10,870 bases of DNA from Bacteroidota bacterium (GTDB lineage Bacteria; Bacteroidota; Bacteroidia; Chitinophagales; Chitinophagaceae): positions 1-10,870 of the forward strand of contig JAEVYV010000125.1 of the NCBI GenBank assembly GCA_023392575.1. Direction: 5' to 3'. The notes beneath the pieces are model-generated. The model had not been told where the DNA came from and did no database searches. It saw only the letters and a program-made list of their open reading frames with translations. A program made the position numbers and the translations under genes. Of this stretch, positions 7,821-10,870 are shown in pieces (the stretch's first letter is position 1; each line of letters opens with the position of its first letter).

Positions 7821-8243
7821 ATGGCAAAAGCTTCCAAAAAAGCAGCAGCTAAAACAACAAAAAAAGCAGCGAAAAAAGCAGCTCCTAAAAAAGCAGCAGC
7901 GAAAGCGGCCCCCAAAAAAGCACCTGCAAAAGCCGCTGCCAAAAAAGCGGCGCCGAAGAAAGCCGCGAAAAAGGCAGCTCCTAAAAAAACAGCCAGAAAG
8001 CCTAATGCTGCCTTCATGGCTCCGCTGACGCCCAGTTCCACGCTGGCCGAAGTCATTGGCAACAAACCGCTGCCCCGAACCGAGATCGTGAAAAAGGTTT
8101 GGGATTACATCAAGAAAAACAATTTGCAGGACAAGAACAACCGAAGGATGATCAATGCCGATGCCAAACTAAAACCCGTTTTCGGCAAAGACCAGATCTC
8201 CATGTTTGAACTGGCTAAGATTGTAAAAAAGAACGTAAAATAG
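7821..8243 (+). CDS. SWIB/MDM2-domain protein with histone-H1-like N-terminal tail
   Basis: A 140-residue very basic protein. Residues 1-61 are almost only Lys, Ala and Pro in variants of AAPKKA and AAKKA, as in the C-terminal tail of histone H1 and bacterial H1-like proteins. Residues about 65-139 form a SWIB domain: FMAPLTPSSTLAEVIG, LPRTEIVKKVWDYIKKNNLQD, then RRMINADAKLKPVFGKDQISMFELAKIV. SWIB domains are best known from eukaryotic SWI/SNF complexes and from Chlamydia, and also occur in Bacteroidota. The tail should bind DNA without sequence preference, so a nucleoid-associated role is likely but inferred. The gene is probably transcribed alone: 135 bases separate it from the ABC gene, and a weak hairpin follows its stop. 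Confidence 0.9.
   Translation: MAKASKKAAAKTTKKAAKKAAPKKAAAKAAPKKAPAKAAAKKAAPKKAAKKAAPKKTARKPNAAFMAPLTPSSTLAEVIGNKPLPRTEIVKKVWDYIKKNNLQDKNNRRMINADAKLKPVFGKDQISMFELAKIVKKNVK
7833..8000 (+). repeat. Low-complexity repeat coding the Lys/Ala tail of the SWIB protein
   Basis: Degenerate in-frame units of the form AAAAAAGC plus GC-rich alanine/proline codons recur about every 15-20 bases. Several runs of six A are present, making the tract prone to slippage and length change between strains. Synonymous codons vary between units, which suggests the tract is old rather than freshly duplicated. Confidence 0.6.
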
Positions 8244-8274
8244 ACGCAAGACAGTTTTTACAGCGTCTTCTTTA
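8242..8274 (+). terminator. Possible weak terminator after the SWIB gene
   Basis: AGACGC (8242-8247) and GCGTCT (8263-8268) form a 6-bp stem with a 15-base loop, followed by the T-rich TCTTT. The left arm overlaps the TAG stop codon. The stem is short and the T tract interrupted, so termination may be partial. Confidence 0.4.
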
Positions 8275-8295
8275 TGCAGTTAATGTGTATATAAC

Positions 8296-9027
8296 ATGAA
8301 CGTTCATGTTCTGCAGGTGGCGTTTGATTTTTCAGGAAAAGAAGACGCTGTTTACCCCGTTCTTTTGCGCAACCGCACGGAAACCATCCTGGTTGATTGC
8401 GGGTATCCCGGCTTCCGGTCTTTGCTGGAAAAAGCGGCGCGGGCCCACCACATTTTACTTCGGGAACTTACCGGCATCATCATTACCCACCACGACATAG
8501 ATCATCTAGGCGCATTGTTTGAATTGAAGGAGGCTTACCCCTGGGTAAAAATTTATTCTTCGGCACTGGAAGAAAAATACATCGATGGTAAAGAAAAATC
8601 CCTGCGGCTGCAACAAGCCGAAGATCTTTATCCTTTGCTGCCCGAAGACCAGCAACCAGCGGCGTTGCAGTTTCAAAAAATGCTGGCCGAGGTAAAGCCG
8701 GTCCCGGTCGACTATGGCTTTGCTACAGACGAAGCGCCTTATTTTCTGGATGGCATTCGCATTGTGAACACACCGGGTCACATGCCCGGCCACATATCCA
8801 TCTACGTTCCGGAAAGCAAAACCTTGATTGCCGCAGATGCGGTGGTGGTGCAAAACGGGGAACTGGACATAGCCCATCCCTCTTTTGCATTGGATCTGCA
8901 CCAGGCCGTAGCCTCCGTGGACAAGCTGCGGCAATACGATATTGAAACAATCATCTGCTACCACGGCGGACTGGTGGCGGATAACATCCCCGGGCGGTTG
9001 CAACAGCTGGTTGCCCGGTACCACTGA
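8296..9027 (+). CDS. Metallo-beta-lactamase-fold hydrolase
   Basis: A 243-residue protein with no signal peptide, so probably cytoplasmic. Metal-site motifs appear in order: THHDIDHLG (64-72), NTPGHMPGHIS (158-168, His162), AADA with Asp181, and YHGG with His223. In the first motif the usual HxHxDH reads HxDxDH (His65, Asp67, Asp69, His70), a variant seen in part of this superfamily; it may change metal binding at site 1. The overall pattern fits the glyoxalase II-like/general MBL hydrolase group, not the class B antibiotic-hydrolysing enzymes, and the substrate is unknown. The ATG at 8296 is the natural start, immediately before the first beta strand. The stop lies 15 bases from the end of the convergent serine hydrolase gene, leaving no room for a separate terminator. 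Confidence 0.88.
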   Translation: MNVHVLQVAFDFSGKEDAVYPVLLRNRTETILVDCGYPGFRSLLEKAARAHHILLRELTGIIITHHDIDHLGALFELKEAYPWVKIYSSALEEKYIDGKEKSLRLQQAEDLYPLLPEDQQPAALQFQKMLAEVKPVPVDYGFATDEAPYFLDGIRIVNTPGHMPGHISIYVPESKTLIAADAVVVQNGELDIAHPSFALDLHQAVASVDKLRQYDIETIICYHGGLVADNIPGRLQQLVARYH

Positions 9028-9042
9028 CCTACTCTGTTAAAA

Positions 9043-9951
9043 TCAATGTGCAGTGGTTTGCTGCAGGTACTGATAAATCAGTTGGGAGGCACTGGCCATT
9101 GCCCGGATGGCATCCTTTTGCCGGGCCGGAGCAAACCGCGAAAGCAAGACCAGAACGTATTTTCTGCCGTCCGGCAACAAAACAATTCCCGAATCGTGTT
9201 GGATGCCTGTTATGGAGCCGGTTTTGTGCGCCACTTTTACATCGGCGGGCAGTAGGGCCGGAATGATGTCTTTAAATTTTTGATCCAGCAGTATGTTGAT
9301 CATTTCCCTGGAAGCGCTGGCACTCACCAGTTTCTCGTTTGCCATTTGTTCAAAAATCAGCATCAGGTCGTATGCGGTCGTGGTGTTGTTCCTTCCCTTT
9401 TGATAGGCTTTGTTGTCTTCCACGCCCTTCAATACTTTCAGGTCATGAACCCCAAGGCTGTTCATGGTGGCCATTACATTTTCGGGTTTTACCAGTTCAA
9501 TCAATAGGTTGGTGGCCAAATTGCTGCTTTGGATGATCATGCTGTAAGCCAGGGCGGCCAGGGTGGTTTTTTGTCCAAGGTTTTGGTACAACTCCCATTC
9601 GCTGTCGTCTGCCGCATCCAGGGCGTAGGGGCTGCCGTCAACAATGCTGCGGAACGAATTTTTAATGGTGATCGAATCCGTCAGAGCAAACTTTCCTTCG
9701 GCGGCTTGCCGGAACAATTCTACCAAAACCGGCGTTTTCATGGTGCTGGCGGCATGGAAGGTTTGTTTTTCGTTCAGCAGTAGCGTTTCACCGGTTTGCA
9801 GGTCCTTAAAGGCCAGGGCAAAATCTGCCTGGGGAACAGTGAGTGTGTTTTCCACCTCTTTTTTCAGATCGGGCATAGAGATTTTTGTTTGCGTGTAGCT
9901 TGTTTGAAAGAACAGGGGGCAACAAAGAAAGAAAAGCAGTTTTTTGTGCAT
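9043..9951 (-). CDS. Class A beta-lactamase-like serine hydrolase
   Basis: A 302-residue exported hydrolase when started at ATG 9949-9951, which gives MHKKLLFFLCCPLFFQTSYTQ as signal peptide. The frame extends six codons further to TTG 9967-9969, less likely. Counting from the ATG, active-site elements are STMK (Ser69, Lys72), SSN in the place of SDN (142-144), GVEDNKAYQ (about 176-184) in the omega-loop region with Glu178 as the candidate general base, NNTTTAYDL, and HKTGS (Lys243-Thr-Gly). Length and motif spacing fit class A beta-lactamases (Beta-lactamase2 family). The substitution in SDN and the divergent omega loop mean that hydrolysis of beta-lactams is not assured; a DD-peptidase or esterase role is an alternative. 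It diverges from the secreted-protein gene starting at 10069. Confidence 0.87.
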   Translation of the reverse strand: MHKKLLFFLCCPLFFQTSYTQTKISMPDLKKEVENTLTVPQADFALAFKDLQTGETLLLNEKQTFHAASTMKTPVLVELFRQAAEGKFALTDSITIKNSFRSIVDGSPYALDAADDSEWELYQNLGQKTTLAALAYSMIIQSSNLATNLLIELVKPENVMATMNSLGVHDLKVLKGVEDNKAYQKGRNNTTTAYDLMLIFEQMANEKLVSASASREMINILLDQKFKDIIPALLPADVKVAHKTGSITGIQHDSGIVLLPDGRKYVLVLLSRFAPARQKDAIRAMASASQLIYQYLQQTTAH

Positions 9952-9970
9952 TGACAAATGCGTTTTCAAT

Positions 9971-10004
9971 TAAAGTTAGTTTATCTCAGCCATTGGCTTG
10001 CAAA
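9971..10004 (-). promoter_or_regulatory. Candidate promoter of the serine hydrolase gene
   Basis: On the minus strand TTTG (10001-10004) and TAACTTTA (9971-9978, 7 of 8 to TAnnTTTG) are 22 bases apart. Transcription would begin only about 12 bases before ATG 9951, a short leader. Assigned by consensus only. Confidence 0.3.
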
Positions 10005-10032
10005 CACCAACCTGGTTTCCTGCTTAACTTTA
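9998..10032 (+). promoter_or_regulatory. Candidate divergent promoter of the secreted-protein gene
   Basis: TTG (9998-10000) and TAACTTTA (10025-10032, 7 of 8 to TAnnTTTG) are separated by 24 bases, slightly longer than usual. Its TTG abuts the TTTG of the opposite promoter, so the two -33 elements would lie back to back. Confidence 0.22.
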
Positions 10033-10068
10033 GGAACGTTATTTCTTTAGGCCCTGATCTAATCTGCG

Positions 10069-10870
10069 ATGCGGAAGTCGGCATTTTATAAAAGGCTTTT
10101 TGGCTTTGTAAGCCTCCTGGCTGTGGCCCAGGAGTTGCCGGCTCAATCCTGCACCCTAAAGGAGCCGGTGGTGTACATTCATTTTGGTCAAGGCAATATA
10201 GACGATGTCAACACAACCGCGCTGCCGGGCTACGAACGCATGGGCGGCTCCTGTCCCACAGACGGTCATTACACTTTTAGCGCTTCCACGCCGGGTTGTT
10301 TTTTGGGCGATTGGTTTGCCGTCAAAGAAGACCACACGCCGGGGGATAAAAACGGGAATATGATGATCGTAAATGCTTATCCGGGTGGTGGGGTTTTTCT
10401 GCAAACGCAGCTCAAAGGCCTGCGGGGCAACACCACCTATGAACTGGCTTTGTGGTTGATGAACATTTGCACTTTAGAGCGGTGCTGTTCCTCTTTGTCG
10501 CCCCACATATACATTCTTCTCTCCACGGTTAAAGGAAAAAAAGTCATTGGTTTTTCCGTTGGCGAATTGCCACAAACCAGCGCCCCCATCTGGAAAAAAT
10601 ACAAAGGGCTGTTTACCGTACCGGCCGGAGAAACCAAGCTGGTGCTGAGCATGCAGGACAATGCAATTGGCGGCTGCGGCAACGATTTTGCTTTGGACGA
10701 TATTACGGTCCGGGAATGTGTGGCTCCCACCTCTGTAAGGGTAGCAAAACCCAAAAAACCTGCGCAGCAAAAACAAGGGCCCACCAAAAAACAGCAGCCG
10801 GGTTTGCCGCCTAGGCCTTCAAAACAGGAACGTATTGCCGGTGCCAAAAAGGACTCGCTGCAGCCGGGGG
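10069..10870 (+). CDS. Secreted cysteine-containing jelly-roll-like protein, partial at right edge
   Basis: An open frame of 267 codons from ATG 10069-10071 that runs off the window without a stop. Residues 1-26 look like a signal peptide (MRKSAFYKRLFGFVSLLAVAQELPAQ). About 27-218 form one domain with eight cysteines (28, 62, 77, 134, 139, 140, 203, 217), the stretch GDWFAVKEDHTPGDKNGNMMIVNA, the strand GNTTYELALWLMNIC, and an end of CGNDFALDDITVREC. That ending resembles carbohydrate-binding-module-like jelly rolls found before the variable parts of Bacteroidota surface proteins. After it comes a basic linker rich in Pro, Gln and Lys (about 219-260: AKPKKPAQQKQGPTKKQQPG), which suggests another domain beyond the edge. 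The family was not identified by name; a cell-surface or secreted binding role is inferred. Confidence 0.75.
   Translation, partial: MRKSAFYKRLFGFVSLLAVAQELPAQSCTLKEPVVYIHFGQGNIDDVNTTALPGYERMGGSCPTDGHYTFSASTPGCFLGDWFAVKEDHTPGDKNGNMMIVNAYPGGGVFLQTQLKGLRGNTTYELALWLMNICTLERCCSSLSPHIYILLSTVKGKKVIGFSVGELPQTSAPIWKKYKGLFTVPAGETKLVLSMQDNAIGGCGNDFALDDITVRECVAPTSVRVAKPKKPAQQKQGPTKKQQPGLPPRPSKQERIAGAKKDSLQPG

Noticed and set aside
7811..8065. 84-codon minus-strand frame rich in Ala and Phe
   Set aside because: It is the antisense of the Lys/Ala repeat tract of the SWIB gene. The hydrophobic pattern is a by-product of AAG/GCN codons.
8296..9951. MBL hydrolase and class A enzyme as a resistance cassette
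   Set aside because: The genes are convergent, the MBL protein lacks class B features and a signal peptide, and no mobile-element sequence flanks them.

Overview
The window looks like chromosomal DNA of a Bacteroidota bacterium, most likely from the Chitinophagaceae or a near relative. This is an inference from gene families: a TonB-dependent receptor with an N-terminal CarboxypepD_reg-like domain, a DUF5686 outer-membrane protein with the same kind of domain, and a lysine/alanine-rich SWIB protein. Shine-Dalgarno sequences are largely absent, and a Bacteroidota-type promoter (TTTG plus TAnnTTTG) is visible. No rRNA, tRNA, CRISPR array, transposase or integrase was found.

Left part (1-5800, minus strand). 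Read in the direction of transcription, a DUF5686 protein gene with its own consensus promoter is followed by a TonB-dependent siderophore-type receptor. A hairpin with a T run comes next, then a PepSY-associated transmembrane protein that leaves the window. The last gene carries two in-frame stop codons (TAA and TAG, one codon apart) although its frame is otherwise intact on both sides. Receptor plus PepSY membrane protein is a common iron/siderophore uptake pairing in this phylum, so the uptake unit may be partly broken here, or the assembly may hold an error.

Middle (5801-8243, plus strand). After a gap of about 240 bases with several hairpins come a class I methyltransferase of the METTL21/ETFBKMT type and an orphan ABC ATPase with a C-terminal TOBE-like region, probably one operon. 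An 11-base inverted repeat surrounds the methyltransferase start codon and could hide it in the mRNA. Next is a small chromatin-like protein with a histone-H1-like Lys/Ala/Pro tail fused to a SWIB domain.

Right part (8244-10870). A metallo-beta-lactamase-fold hydrolase (plus) converges on a class A beta-lactamase-like serine hydrolase (minus) with only 15 bases between them. Divergent from the serine hydrolase, a secreted cysteine-containing jelly-roll-like protein with a basic Pro/Gln/Lys linker begins at 10069 and runs off the right edge.

No clearly new multi-gene system is evident. The points most worth a second look are the doubly interrupted PepSY gene, the structured leader of the methyltransferase/ABC pair, the H1-SWIB protein, and the truncated secreted protein at the right edge.
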